This document shows, one piece after another, positions 7,489-16,156 of a DNA stretch of 64,000 nucleotides (position 1 is its first letter; every line of letters starts with the position of its first letter). The translations under genes and the position numbers were made by a program. The DNA is from Pelagibius sp. (GTDB lineage Bacteria > Pseudomonadota > Alphaproteobacteria > Kiloniellales > Kiloniellaceae). Below the pieces are notes generated by a model that was not told where the DNA came from, searched no databases, and saw only the letters and a list, made by a program, of their open reading frames with translations. The stretch is taken from contig NZ_JANQOI010000032.1 in NCBI RefSeq assembly GCF_028289705.1, positions 1-64,000 on the forward strand. The letters are read 5' to 3'.

Positions 7489-9480
7489 TTATATGTCCAG
7501 CTCTTCGACGAAGCGGGCGTTTTCCTGGATGAAGGCGAAGCGCGCCTCCGGCTTGCGGCCCATCAGGCGCTCGATGATGTCGGCGGCCTTCTTTTCCTCC
7601 GCCGCCAGGCTCTTGTCGCCCTCGGTGGCCACCATCACCCGCAGCAGGGTGCGCTTGGCCGGGTCCATGGTGGTGTCCTTGAGCTGCCGGGCCGGCATCT
7701 CGCCCAGGCCCTTGAAGCGGCTGACGTCGATCTTGCCGCGGCCCTTGAAGTGGGACTTCATCAGCCGGTCCTTGTCGGGGTCGTCCATGGCATAGACGCT
7801 CTCGCTGCCCTGGGTCAGGCGGTAGAGCGGAGGCTGTGCCAGATAGAGGCGGCCGCTTTCGATGAGGCCGGGCATCTCCCGATAGAAGAAGGTGATCAGC
7901 AGCGAGGCGATGTGGGCGCCGTCCACATCGGCGTCGGTCATGATGATGATGCGCTCGTAGCGCAGCTTGTCGACATCGAAAGCGCCGCGGGTGCCGCAGC
8001 CCAGCGCCTGGCTGATATCGGCGATTTCCTGATTGGCCTTCAGCTTATCGGCCGAGGCGCTGGCGACATTGAGGATCTTGCCGCGCAGCGGCAGCACCGC
8101 CTGGCTCTCCCGGTTGCGTGCCTGCTTGGCCGAGCCGCCGGCGGAATCCCCCTCCACCAGAAAGATCTCGGTGCCTTCCGAACGGTTGCGGCTGCAGTCC
8201 GACAGCTTGCCGGGCAGGCGCAGCTTGCGGGTGGCGGTCTTGCGGGCCTGCTCCTTTTCCTGGCGTCGGCGCTGACGCTCCTCGGCCCGCTCGACGAAGC
8301 GCTCCATCAGCATCTTGGCGCGCTCCGGGTGGCCGGAGAGCCAGTGGTCGAAGTGATCCTTGATGGAGGTCTCGATCAGCCGTGTTGCCCCGGCGGTCGC
8401 CAGCTTCTCCTTGGTCTGGCCCTGGAACTGTGGATCGCGGATGAACAGCGACAGCATGGCGCTGGCGCCGCCGAGGATGTCGTCGGCGGTCACCTGGCCG
8501 GCCTTCTTGGTGCCGGTCAGTTCGCCATAGGCCTTTATGCTTTTCAGGAGGCCCGCGCGCAGCCCCGACTCGTGCGTACCGCCTTCGGGCGTCGGCACGG
8601 TGTTGCAGTAGGAGTTCAGGAAGCCGTTCTCGTCGGCCGGCCAGGAGATCGCCCACTCGACCCGGCCCTGCTCCTCAGGGAAGGCGGCCTCGCCGACGAA
8701 GGGGTCCGGCGTCAGGGTCTTGCGCTGCTTCAGGGTGGCGGCCAGGAAGTCGGAGAGGCCGTTCGGGAAGTGCAGCGAGTCCTTGTCCGGAACGCCGTCC
8801 TCTTTCTTGAGCAGCTTCTTGTCGCAGGACCAGCGGATCTCAACGCCGCGGTATAGATAGGCCTTGGAGCGCGCCATGCGATAGAGCTGGCCGGGGCGGA
8901 AGCTGGCCTCCTCGCCGAAGATCGAGGGGTCCGGGTGGAACAGGATCGTGGTGCCGCGCCGGTTGTTGACGGGCTTGCCCTTGGACAGCTTGTTCTTGGG
9001 CTTGCCCTTGCTGTAGGCCTGCTCGTAGAGCTTTTTGTCCCGCGCCACCTGGATGATCAGTTCGTCGGCCAGCGCGTTGACCACCGAGAGGCCGACGCCG
9101 TGCAGGCCGCCTGAGGTGGCATAGGCCTTCTGCGAGAACTTGGCACCGGAGTGCAGCGTGGTCAGGATCACCTCCAGCGCCGACTTGGGCTTGTACTTCG
9201 GGTGCGGGTCGACCGGGATGCCGCGGCCGTTGTCGGTGACCACCACCACGTTGCCTTCATGGAGCTCCAGCTCGATGCGGCTGGCGTGGCCGGCCACGGC
9301 CTCATCCATGGCATTGTCCAGCACTTCGGCGACCAGATGGTGCATCGCCCGTTCGTCGCTGCCGCCAATGTACATGCCGGGACGGCGCCGGACCGGCTCC
9401 AACCCTTCGAGGACTTCGATATCCTTCGCCGAGTATTTGTCCGGGGTCTTTTTCACTGCTGATTGGAAGAGGTCCGCCAT
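7489..9480 (-). CDS. parE: DNA topoisomerase IV subunit B
   Basis: ATPase subunit of topoisomerase IV, which decatenates daughter chromosomes together with ParC (not in this window). The 663-aa protein has a GHKL ATPase domain with AEVLDNAMDEA near 51-61, DNGRGIPVD and GLHGVG, then a TOPRIM domain with EGDSAGGSAKQARNR and DADVDGAHI, and a C-terminal GyrB-type segment. It lacks the long insert of gram-negative GyrB and starts with the ParE-like DLFQSAVKKTPDKYSAKDI. It is monocistronic on the minus strand, with tandem and REP-like repeats after its stop. Confidence 0.95.
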   Translation of the reverse strand: MADLFQSAVKKTPDKYSAKDIEVLEGLEPVRRRPGMYIGGSDERAMHHLVAEVLDNAMDEAVAGHASRIELELHEGNVVVVTDNGRGIPVDPHPKYKPKSALEVILTTLHSGAKFSQKAYATSGGLHGVGLSVVNALADELIIQVARDKKLYEQAYSKGKPKNKLSKGKPVNNRRGTTILFHPDPSIFGEEASFRPGQLYRMARSKAYLYRGVEIRWSCDKKLLKKEDGVPDKDSLHFPNGLSDFLAATLKQRKTLTPDPFVGEAAFPEEQGRVEWAISWPADENGFLNSYCNTVPTPEGGTHESGLRAGLLKSIKAYGELTGTKKAGQVTADDILGGASAMLSLFIRDPQFQGQTKEKLATAGATRLIETSIKDHFDHWLSGHPERAKMLMERFVERAEERQRRRQEKEQARKTATRKLRLPGKLSDCSRNRSEGTEIFLVEGDSAGGSAKQARNRESQAVLPLRGKILNVASASADKLKANQEIADISQALGCGTRGAFDVDKLRYERIIIMTDADVDGAHIASLLITFFYREMPGLIESGRLYLAQPPLYRLTQGSESVYAMDDPDKDRLMKSHFKGRGKIDVSRFKGLGEMPARQLKDTTMDPAKRTLLRVMVATEGDKSLAAEEKKAADIIERLMGRKPEARFAFIQENARFVEELDI

Positions 9481-9702
9481 CTTGGCCTATGCTTTGAGGA
9501 GAATCTTAAATTTCGGTAACCGAGGTGACGCCCTGAAGGCTGCGCCACGGGAGAGAATCGGCCTATAGAGTATGGTACCTGATGTTTACCCCCGATATCT
9601 AGTTGCCCCCGGCATCGCTTCGCGAGGTAATCCGACTCGCTGCGGGGATGGCCGGTCCCAGTATCTATGTCCAGGGAGGGGACAAGTCCATGTCTTACAC
9701 TG

Positions 9703-10113
9703 ATGCCGTCTAGCGGCTCCGATACGCCGGCCAGCCCGCGCGGCGAACTGGCGACCCGTACCCTGACCATGCCGGCCGATGCCAACCCCAGCGGTGACAT
9801 CTTCGGCGGCTGGGTGCTCTCGCAGATGGACATCGCCGGCGGCATCACCGCCGGGGCCCGGTCCGTCGGGCGGGTGGCCACCGTCGCCATCGATGCCATG
9901 ACCTTTCATCGGCCGGTTTTCGTCGGCGACGTGCTCTGCACCTATGCTGACATCATCCGGGTCGGGCGCAGCTCCATGGCCATCCATATCGAGGCCTGGG
10001 CCCTGCGCGGACGCATGGGCGAGCGGGTCAAGGTGACCGAAGGCACCTTCACCTTCGTCGCCATCGACGAGTCCGGCAAGCCGCGCCCGGTGCCGGAGCA
10101 GGGGGCCGGATGA
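9703..10113 (+). CDS. YciA-like acyl-CoA thioesterase (hotdog fold)
   Basis: Hydrolyses acyl-CoA to free acid and CoA in the cytoplasm. The 136-aa product carries the YciA/BFIT signature: RGELATRTLTMPADANPSGDIFGGWVLSQMD, then GGITAG, VAIDAMTFHRPVFVGD and EGTFTFVAID. The Asn-Pro-x-Gly-Asp segment supplies the family's active-site residues. An alternative ATG 12 codons upstream (9667) is possible; neither start has a clear ribosome-binding site. The stop overlaps the next gene by 4 bp (ATGA), so translation is coupled to the small exported protein. Confidence 0.85.
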   Translation: MPSSGSDTPASPRGELATRTLTMPADANPSGDIFGGWVLSQMDIAGGITAGARSVGRVATVAIDAMTFHRPVFVGDVLCTYADIIRVGRSSMAIHIEAWALRGRMGERVKVTEGTFTFVAIDESGKPRPVPEQGAG

Positions 10114-10475
10114 GACGCCTCTGCCTTTGCCTGCTCATGATGGTGGGGACGGTTGGGGCCGCAATGGCCGGTGAGGCCGATGTGGTGGGTGCCGAGGCGG
10201 TGCGGGAAGGGGACGGTACCTGGCGCTTCCGCGTCACCGTGCGCCATGCCGACGAGGGCTGGGACCACTATGCCGACCGCTGGCAGGTGGTGGCGCCGGA
10301 CGGACGGGTGCTGGGCACCCGCGTGCTGCTGCATCCCCATGAGACCGAGCAGCCCTTCACCCGCTCACTGGGCGGCGTAAGCATCCCCGACGGCATCGAC
10401 CGGGTGATCATCCGCGCCCACGATTCCGTGCACGGGGACGGCGGTGCCGAGATCGAGGTGGAGCTGTCGCCCTGA
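10110..10475 (+). CDS. Small exported protein of unknown function
   Basis: A 121-aa precursor with an obvious Sec signal peptide (MRRLCLCLLMMVGTVGAAMA, cleavage near residue 20). The mature part is a compact beta-rich domain (WRFRVTVRHADEGWDHYADRWQV, then DRVIIRAHDSVHG) that looks like a periplasmic immunoglobulin-like or copper-chaperone-like fold, but I do not recognise a named family. It overlaps the thioesterase gene by 4 bp and converges on the protease gene 20 bp downstream. Confidence 0.75.
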   Translation: MRRLCLCLLMMVGTVGAAMAGEADVVGAEAVREGDGTWRFRVTVRHADEGWDHYADRWQVVAPDGRVLGTRVLLHPHETEQPFTRSLGGVSIPDGIDRVIIRAHDSVHGDGGAEIEVELSP

Positions 10476-10494
10476 GGTCTTCGGCGCTGTCAGG

Positions 10495-11133
10495 TCACGC
10501 GATCAGCTTGCGCCACAACCCGAAGGGCGCCCCCGGTTCCTCCCGCGCGACCCAGCGATAGGCCAGGCGCTGCCAGGGCTCGACGCGGCGGCGGCGGTTG
10601 TCGAGCGCATAGACGCCCTTGTCGCTGTGGACCAGCAGCACCGCATGACCCTGGCCGTTCTGCAGGCGGCAGGCGGCGAGGGTCAGGGCCGAGCGGGGCC
10701 AGCCATGATCGTTGCACAGCGCAGCCAGCTTGCTGATGGCGAAGTCCTCGCAGTCGCCTTCGGACACGGCGATCTGCCAGCGGTCGGAGCCGTCCGGGCG
10801 GAAGCGGATCAGCCGATTGATCCGCTCCTGAACCTGCGCCAGTTCGCTTTCGCGCTCGCGGGTCAGTGTGATGGGGCTGAGCGTATGGGCGGCGGGATCG
10901 AGATCCGGGTGTTGCCTGATCAGCTCAAACCAGGCCGCCGGCGCGGCACGGAAGCCGGCGGCTTGCATGTCGCTTGAGAGCGGCAGGGGTGGCGGGAGCG
11001 AAGTGCGATTGGCCAGCGCCGCGGAGGGCAGGGCACAGCCGGCGGCGAGGCCTGCGAAGGCGCCCAGCAGGCTGCGCCGGCTCAGGCCAGGGTACGGCTT
11101 GCAAAGACCGAGGGGGGAGGGTTTGGGGGACAC
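10495..11133 (-). CDS. Transglutaminase-like cysteine peptidase (BTLCP family, LapG-like)
   Basis: Periplasmic cysteine protease of the bacterial transglutaminase-like family (PF06035), the family of LapG, which trims large surface adhesins. The triad is visible: Cys128 in SEGDCEDFAISK, His163 in GQGHAVLLV and Asp178 in ALDNRRR. The N-terminus LSRRSLLGAFAGLAAGCALP resembles a twin-arginine signal. A GTG start with CGGAG about 8 bases upstream is used. No LapD-like receptor or giant adhesin is in the window, so the target is unknown. It converges with the preceding small exported gene. Confidence 0.88.
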   Translation of the reverse strand: MSPKPSPLGLCKPYPGLSRRSLLGAFAGLAAGCALPSAALANRTSLPPPLPLSSDMQAAGFRAAPAAWFELIRQHPDLDPAAHTLSPITLTRERESELAQVQERINRLIRFRPDGSDRWQIAVSEGDCEDFAISKLAALCNDHGWPRSALTLAACRLQNGQGHAVLLVHSDKGVYALDNRRRRVEPWQRLAYRWVAREEPGAPFGLWRKLIA

Positions 11134-11308
11134 GCTGAACTCCGAGCAAAGAGATCGATGACCGGAGTTCTACAGGTATTACTGTGTTTGAATGGTGGAT
11201 TATTAGAGTTGATTTTGTGCAAATTAAATAAGAAAGGCGTGTTATTTGTTTTTTATTAACTATTAATTAGGGATTATCGGAATACGTTAGTTTAATATTT
11301 ACAAACTG

Positions 11309-11336
11309 TAAATAAATCAGGGAATAGATCCCTGAT
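11309..11336 (-). terminator. Terminator-like hairpin after the small minus-strand gene
   Basis: On the minus strand an 8-bp perfect stem (ATCAGGGA/TCCCTGAT, 5-nt loop) is followed by TTATTT. A second 6-bp hairpin (GGTGCC/GGCACC, 11337-11354) sits just before it. They lie 55-95 bases past the stop of the 11408-11644 gene and fit the end of its transcript. Confidence 0.55.
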
Positions 11337-11407
11337 GGTGCCGATGGCGGCACCAATGGTGTAGAGACCCTCCGGCCCCACTGTCATTTTCAAGCTACAG
11401 GCTGGTT

Positions 11408-11644
11408 CTAGGGCCCCGGACTCACCTGATCATCGGCCTCCTCGGCGGCGCGCCGGTTGGTCACCGTGAGGCTGAGACGCTCCGGCGCGATGGCCAGGCG
11501 CGGCGGGATCGGCCGCGCTTCGGCCGTGGTGATCCAGGCGACCTCCGTTGCCCGCGGGAACGCGGCGATGCTGAGGACAAGACAAACGACAACCAGGAGA
11601 CCGTGCCAGGCGAGGCGTATCGACATAACGAGACTGAACCACAT
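11408..11644 (-). CDS. Small hypothetical exported or membrane-anchored protein
   Basis: A 78-aa frame with a hydrophobic N-terminal segment (AWHGLLVVVCLVLSIAAF) that could be a signal peptide or anchor, followed by a short Pro/Arg-containing tail with no recognisable domain. The start is uncertain: ATG at 11644 or ATG at 11626, neither with a good ribosome-binding site. Support comes from the terminator-like hairpins directly downstream on the same strand and an AT-rich promoter-like region upstream. It may not be a real gene. Confidence 0.4.
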   Translation of the reverse strand: MWFSLVMSIRLAWHGLLVVVCLVLSIAAFPRATEVAWITTAEARPIPPRLAIAPERLSLTVTNRRAAEEADDQVSPGP

Positions 11645-11782
11645 CAAGAAAACACGATCGCTTTATAAGGAATGTCTTGTGGTTCGGGCGTGATCTCTTG
11701 GCGGCAGAAATATGCTTTAAATAAAGTCGTTCTGTGATTTCGCGTGTTCTTTTACTTTTCCTTAACCACATAAGCGATCGAC

Positions 11783-11824
11783 AGAAAGAAAAACCCCGCC
11801 GAGCCTCGCCCGGCGGGGTTGTTT
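11783..11824 (-). terminator. Rho-independent terminator of glnA
   Basis: A 9-bp perfect GC-rich stem (AACCCCGCC with GGCGGGGTT, 11-nt loop) is followed on the minus strand by TTTCTTTCT, the classical intrinsic terminator shape. It lies about 55 bases past the glnA stop codon. The plus strand also has a short GTTTC, so weak bidirectional use is possible. Confidence 0.88.
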
Positions 11825-11877
11825 CGGTCTGCTGCGCCCTTGATCGGACGCGCAGCGCCTGCGGAGTGGGAGGCCCG

Positions 11878-13287
11878 TCAGGCGGAGTAGTACATCTTGA
11901 ACTCCACCGGGTGCGGGGAGTGCTCGAACTGATAGACCTCTTCCCACTTCAGGTCGATGTAGCCTGCGATCTGGTCCTTGCTGAAGACGTCGCCGGCCAG
12001 CAGGAACTCGTGGTCCGCTTCCAGGCAGGCGACGGCCTCGCGCAGGGAGCCGCAGACCGTCGGAACGTCGGCCAATTCCTCTGGCGGCAGGTCGTAGAGG
12101 TCCTTGTCCATGGGATCGCCGGGATGGATCTTGTTCTTGATGCCGTCCAGGCCGGCCATGAGCATCGCCGAGAAGGCGAGGTAGGGGTTGGCCGTGGGAT
12201 CGGGGAAGCGCACTTCGACGCGCTTGGCCTTGGGGCTGTCGCCATAGGGAATGCGGCAGGAGGCCGAACGGTTGCGCGCCGAGTAGGCCAGCAGGACCGG
12301 CGCCTCGAAGCCGGGGATCAACCGCTTGTAGCTGTTGGTCGAGGGGTTGGTGAAGGCGTTGATGGTCTTGGCGTGCTTGATGATGCCGCCGATGTAGTGG
12401 AGGCAGGTTTCCGACAGGCCCGCATAGCTGTCGCCGGCGAACAGCGGATTGCCGTCCTTCCAGATGGACTGGTGCGTGTGCATGCCCGAGCCGTTGTCCT
12501 CGGCCACCGGCTTCGGCATGAAGGTCGCCGACTTGCCGTACTGGTGGGCCACCTGATGGACGACGTACTTGTAGATCTGCAGCTGGTCGGCGGCCTGCAC
12601 CAGGGGTGCGAACTTCATGCCCAGTTCATGCTGCGAGGGGGCGACTTCGTGGTGGTGCTTTTCGATGGACAGGCCCATCTCGCCCATGACCTTCAGCATC
12701 TCGGCGCGCAGGTCCATGCCGGAGTCCACCGGCGGCACCGGGAAGTAGCCGCCCTTGATCCCCGGGCGGTGGCCCAGGTTGCCGTTCTCGAAGACCGATC
12801 CGGTGTTGTAGGGGCCTTCCTCGGAGTCCAGGAAATAGAAGGTCTGGTTCTGGGAGACGTCGAAGCGCACGTCGTCGAAGACGAAGAACTCGGCCTCCGG
12901 TCCCCAGAAGCACTGATCGCCGATGCCCGAGGCCTTCAGGTAGTTCTCGGCGCGCACTGCCGTCGAGCGCGGGTCGCGATGGTAGAGCTGGCCGGTCGAG
13001 GGCTCGACGATGTTGCAGAAGAGAATGAGCTGCGGAAGGTTGGAGAAGGGGTCCATCACCGCGGTGCTGAGATCCGGCTGCAGGATCATGTCGGACTCGT
13101 TGATCGCTTTCCAGCCGGCGATCGAAGACCCGTCGAACATGACGCCTTCGGTCAGCGCGTCGTCGTCCACTGCGTCGACATGGATCGCCAGGTGCTGCCA
13201 CTTGCCGCGCGGATCGGTGAAGCGGTAGTCGACATAAACGACGTTGTTCTCTTTGATCATCTCGAGGATGGTTTTTGCGTCTGACAT
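11878..13287 (-). CDS. glnA: Glutamine synthetase, type I
   Basis: Converts glutamate, ammonia and ATP to glutamine; the central ammonium-assimilating enzyme, a cytoplasmic dodecamer. The 469-aa length is standard for GSI. Visible motifs are the DGSSIAGW latch segment near 52-59, the metal-binding EAEFFVFD at about 131-138, MHTHQSIW near 269-276, and the adenylylation Tyr398 in DLYDLPPEE, so GlnE-type control is expected. It follows glnB at 99 bp on the same strand and ends in a strong terminator, a glnBA operon with a sigma-54-type promoter in front of glnB. Confidence 0.97.
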   Translation of the reverse strand: MSDAKTILEMIKENNVVYVDYRFTDPRGKWQHLAIHVDAVDDDALTEGVMFDGSSIAGWKAINESDMILQPDLSTAVMDPFSNLPQLILFCNIVEPSTGQLYHRDPRSTAVRAENYLKASGIGDQCFWGPEAEFFVFDDVRFDVSQNQTFYFLDSEEGPYNTGSVFENGNLGHRPGIKGGYFPVPPVDSGMDLRAEMLKVMGEMGLSIEKHHHEVAPSQHELGMKFAPLVQAADQLQIYKYVVHQVAHQYGKSATFMPKPVAEDNGSGMHTHQSIWKDGNPLFAGDSYAGLSETCLHYIGGIIKHAKTINAFTNPSTNSYKRLIPGFEAPVLLAYSARNRSASCRIPYGDSPKAKRVEVRFPDPTANPYLAFSAMLMAGLDGIKNKIHPGDPMDKDLYDLPPEELADVPTVCGSLREAVACLEADHEFLLAGDVFSKDQIAGYIDLKWEEVYQFEHSPHPVEFKMYYSA

Positions 13288-13386
13288 GGATGCTCTTTCC
13301 GTTCTCTTGGACTTTGTGATTGAAAACCTGATGACCGCCCGCAGATCCCGGGGCCCCAGCGGCCCCGGACAGTCCGGCAGGCGGGC

Positions 13387-13788
<402 letters not shown>

Positions 13789-13790
13789 CT

Positions 13791-13808
13791 AAGCAGGACG
13801 CGTGCCAA
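13791..13808 (-). promoter_or_regulatory. Sigma-54 (RpoN) promoter upstream of glnB
   Basis: On the minus strand the sequence TTGGCACGCGTCCTGCTT matches the -24/-12 consensus with the required GG-N10-GC spacing; the main deviation is a C for the first T of TTGC. It would start transcription about 55 bases before glnB. Sigma-54/NtrC control of glnBA is established in related alphaproteobacteria; no clear NtrC site was seen. Confidence 0.7.
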
Positions 13809-13916
13809 CCGGGAGGCCGCTGAGAAGATCCGGGATTCCCGGACGGCGGGCCCGCGAAATTCGACTGTAGACGTGCGATCTCTGCCTATTTTTTAGGCGG
13901 TATGAGCAAATTCCGG

Positions 13917-15113
13917 TCAGGCGGCGCCGGTTTGTCTGGCGTCCAGGTGAGTGCCGATCCGCTCCAGCGCCAGGCGGATGTTCTCCAGGGAATTGGCGTA
14001 GGAGAGCCGCAGGTAGCCCTCGCCGAAGCGCCCGAAGGAGGTGCCGGCGATGGTGGCCACCCCGGCCTCTTCCAGCAGTTCCAATTCCAGGGTCTTTGCC
14101 GGAATGCGGGTGCCGGAGATGTTGGGGAAGGCGTAGAAGGCGCCGGTCGGCTCCACGCAGGAGACCCCGGGCAGGGCGTTGAGGGCCCCGTGGATGGCCC
14201 GGCGCCGCACGTCGAAGGCCGCCATCATCTCCGCCACCGCGTCCTGCGGCCCGCGCAGGGCGGCGATGCCGGCGTACTGCGCCGCCGCGTTGACGCAGGA
14301 ATGACAATTGATGGCGAGCCGCGTTGCGGTTTCGGCCAGCGCCGTGGGCCAGACCGCAAAGCCGAGGCGCCAGCCGGTCATTGCATAGGTCTTGCTCCAG
14401 CCGTCCAGCATGATCACCCGCTCGCGGATCTCCGGGTACTGCAGCAGGCTGACGTGCTCGCGCCCGTCGTAAAGCATCTGGCTGTAGATCTCGTCTGAGA
14501 GAATCGCGACCTGCGGATGCTCGGCGAGGCCTTCGACCAGCCGCTCCACCTCCTCGCGCGGGGTCACGCCCCCGGTGGGGTTGGCGGGGCTGTTGATGAT
14601 GATCAGCCGGGTGTTGGGCGTGATCGACTGCAGCACCGCCTCGGCGGAGAAGGCAAAACCCTTCTCCTCGGAGAGTTCGATTGGGACCGCCTTAGCCCCG
14701 GAAAAGTTGATCACCGACTCATAGATGGGAAAGCCGGGGTTCGGATAGAGGATCTCGGCCCCCGGCTCGCCGAACATCAGCACGGCGAAGAACATGGTCA
14801 CCTTGCCGCCGGGAACCACCACCACCTGGCCGGGATCGATCTGCACGCGATGGCGCAGTTCCAGATCCTCCGCCACGGCTTCGCGCAGTTCCAGAATTCC
14901 GTTGGCCGGCGTGTAGCCGTGGTGTCCGTCGCGCAGGGCCTTCACCGCCGCTTCGACGACATGCTCGGGCGTTTGGAAGTCAGGCTGTCCGATCCCCAGG
15001 TTGATGATCGACTTGCCCTGCAGTTCCAGTTGCTTGGCCCGCGCCAGCACTTCAAAGGCGCTCTCGGTGCCGAGCCGCCCGATGGCTGTGGCCAGTTGAC
15101 GCATCTCCGCCAT
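13917..15113 (-). CDS. Pyridoxal-phosphate aminotransferase, class I/II
   Basis: Fold-type I PLP enzyme, 398 aa, transferring an amino group between an amino acid and a 2-oxo acid. Recognisable residues are NSPANPTGG (Asn178), Asp207 and Tyr210 in LSDEIYSQML, and the PLP-binding Lys241 in DGWSKTYAMTGWRLG. The overall sequence resembles AspC-like bacterial aspartate/aromatic or alanine aminotransferases, but substrate cannot be fixed. It is transcribed alone on the minus strand; a small GCCTA/TAGGC hairpin follows its stop near 13884. Confidence 0.9.
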   Translation of the reverse strand: MAEMRQLATAIGRLGTESAFEVLARAKQLELQGKSIINLGIGQPDFQTPEHVVEAAVKALRDGHHGYTPANGILELREAVAEDLELRHRVQIDPGQVVVVPGGKVTMFFAVLMFGEPGAEILYPNPGFPIYESVINFSGAKAVPIELSEEKGFAFSAEAVLQSITPNTRLIIINSPANPTGGVTPREEVERLVEGLAEHPQVAILSDEIYSQMLYDGREHVSLLQYPEIRERVIMLDGWSKTYAMTGWRLGFAVWPTALAETATRLAINCHSCVNAAAQYAGIAALRGPQDAVAEMMAAFDVRRRAIHGALNALPGVSCVEPTGAFYAFPNISGTRIPAKTLELELLEEAGVATIAGTSFGRFGEGYLRLSYANSLENIRLALERIGTHLDARQTGAA

Positions 15114-15401
15114 TCCCTTTCTTATGTGCCCGGATCTCCAGGCGGCAGCACACTAAGGCAGGGGCATACAAGGCGGCAAGCCGGACCCTCGTTCGTGTCT
15201 GCCGGTCTCGTGAGGTGCCGCCGTCTCGGCGGGTATCTCCCGGCGTATTCGTCTTGCGCGTTACAGAGCGATGAAATCTTGCTATCCCATAGGAAGAAAG
15301 GCGGCCCCTGTGGGTGGGTCAGATTGACAAATCGCGTTTTGGCCCTAGGCTCCCGCGGCGCGAGGGCGATTGCAAATCGTTGATTGGAGAAGCAACCGGT
15401 T

Positions 15402-15830
15402 ATGGAGGATCCCGCTATCGAAACCGAGACTCTCAGTCCAGCAGATCACGATCGCCCAGAGGACCACAATCAAACAGACACCATCGGCTGCCGGATCGGC
15501 CGCGCGCGCGAAGCCGCCGGATTGACGGCCGCGCAGGCCGCCCGCCGCCTGGCCGTCAAGACCGCGACCTGGCAGGCTTGGGAGACCAACCGGTCAGAGC
15601 CCCGCTCCAACAAGCTGATCATGATCGCCGGCACCCTGGCAGTGAGCCCGGCCTGGTTGCTGACCGGGCGGGGCGAAGGTCCCACCGAGGCCATCGCGGA
15701 CGACGTCCAGTTGCTGTTTCAGGAACTGCGGCTGATTTCGCAGGAAGTCGATACGGCGAAAGCCCGCCTGGATGGCATCCTGCAACGCCTGGAGACCTTC
15801 CACTCCTATAACCACGTCGAGTCGCAATAA
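15402..15830 (+). CDS. XRE-family helix-turn-helix regulator
   Basis: A 142-aa DNA-binding protein. After about 28 polar acidic residues comes a Cro/C1-type HTH (IGRAREAAGLTAAQAARRLAVKTATWQAWETNRSEPRSNKLIMIAGTLAVSPAWLLTG), then a C-terminal helix likely to be a coiled coil (LFQELRLISQEVDTAKARLDGILQRLE). The ATG at 15402 has GGAG about ten bases upstream; a TTG at 15384 is less likely. Its target is unknown; tRNA-His follows downstream and the aminotransferase is divergent. Confidence 0.82.
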   Translation: MEDPAIETETLSPADHDRPEDHNQTDTIGCRIGRAREAAGLTAAQAARRLAVKTATWQAWETNRSEPRSNKLIMIAGTLAVSPAWLLTGRGEGPTEAIADDVQLLFQELRLISQEVDTAKARLDGILQRLETFHSYNHVESQ

Positions 15831-15863
15831 AGCGCGGCCGGCGGTTACCGTTCCCGCCAATCG

Positions 15864-15886
15864 GAGCGGCCGAAGCCTGGCCGCTC
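15864..15886 (+). terminator. Terminator-like hairpin after the XRE gene
   Basis: An 8-bp perfect stem (GAGCGGCC/GGCCGCTC, 7-nt loop) lies 34 bases past the XRE stop and is followed only by TTGA, so it is at best a weak intrinsic terminator. Confidence 0.35.
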
Positions 15887-15994
15887 TTGACGCTCCCGTG
15901 GTATGGGCTTAAACACGCGATCTCCGTGCAAGCCGCCGGTTCCCCGGCGGGCGGATCAGCGAAGATTGCGCCCGTATTCACGCCTTCGCGGATG

Positions 15995-16071
15995 GTGGCT
16001 GTAGCTCAGTTGGTTAGAGCGCCTGGTTGTGGTCCAGGAGGTCGTGGGTTCAAATCCCATCAGCCACCCCA
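15995..16071 (+). tRNA. tRNA-His (GTG)
   Basis: A complete cloverleaf: acceptor GTGGCTG/CAGCCAC, D-arm with AGCTCAGTTGGTTAGAGC, anticodon stem CCTGG/CCAGG with anticodon GTG at 16029-16031, T-arm GTGGGTTCAAATCCCAT and encoded CCA. A G at 15994 opposite the C discriminator matches the extra G-1 typical of tRNA-His. Confidence 0.97.
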
Positions 16072-16156
16072 GATTCCGATTTTTCCAACCGGCTACAGAC
16101 GCCTTGGGTTTGGTCCCGACCCCGCGTGATCGCCTAGGGTCGAACCAGGGATTTTC

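Noticed and set aside
7021-8856. 611-codon plus-strand open frame across the riboswitch, repeat pair and parE
   Set aside because: It runs through the non-coding cobalamin riboswitch and REP-like repeats and then antisense to parE, so it cannot be a gene.
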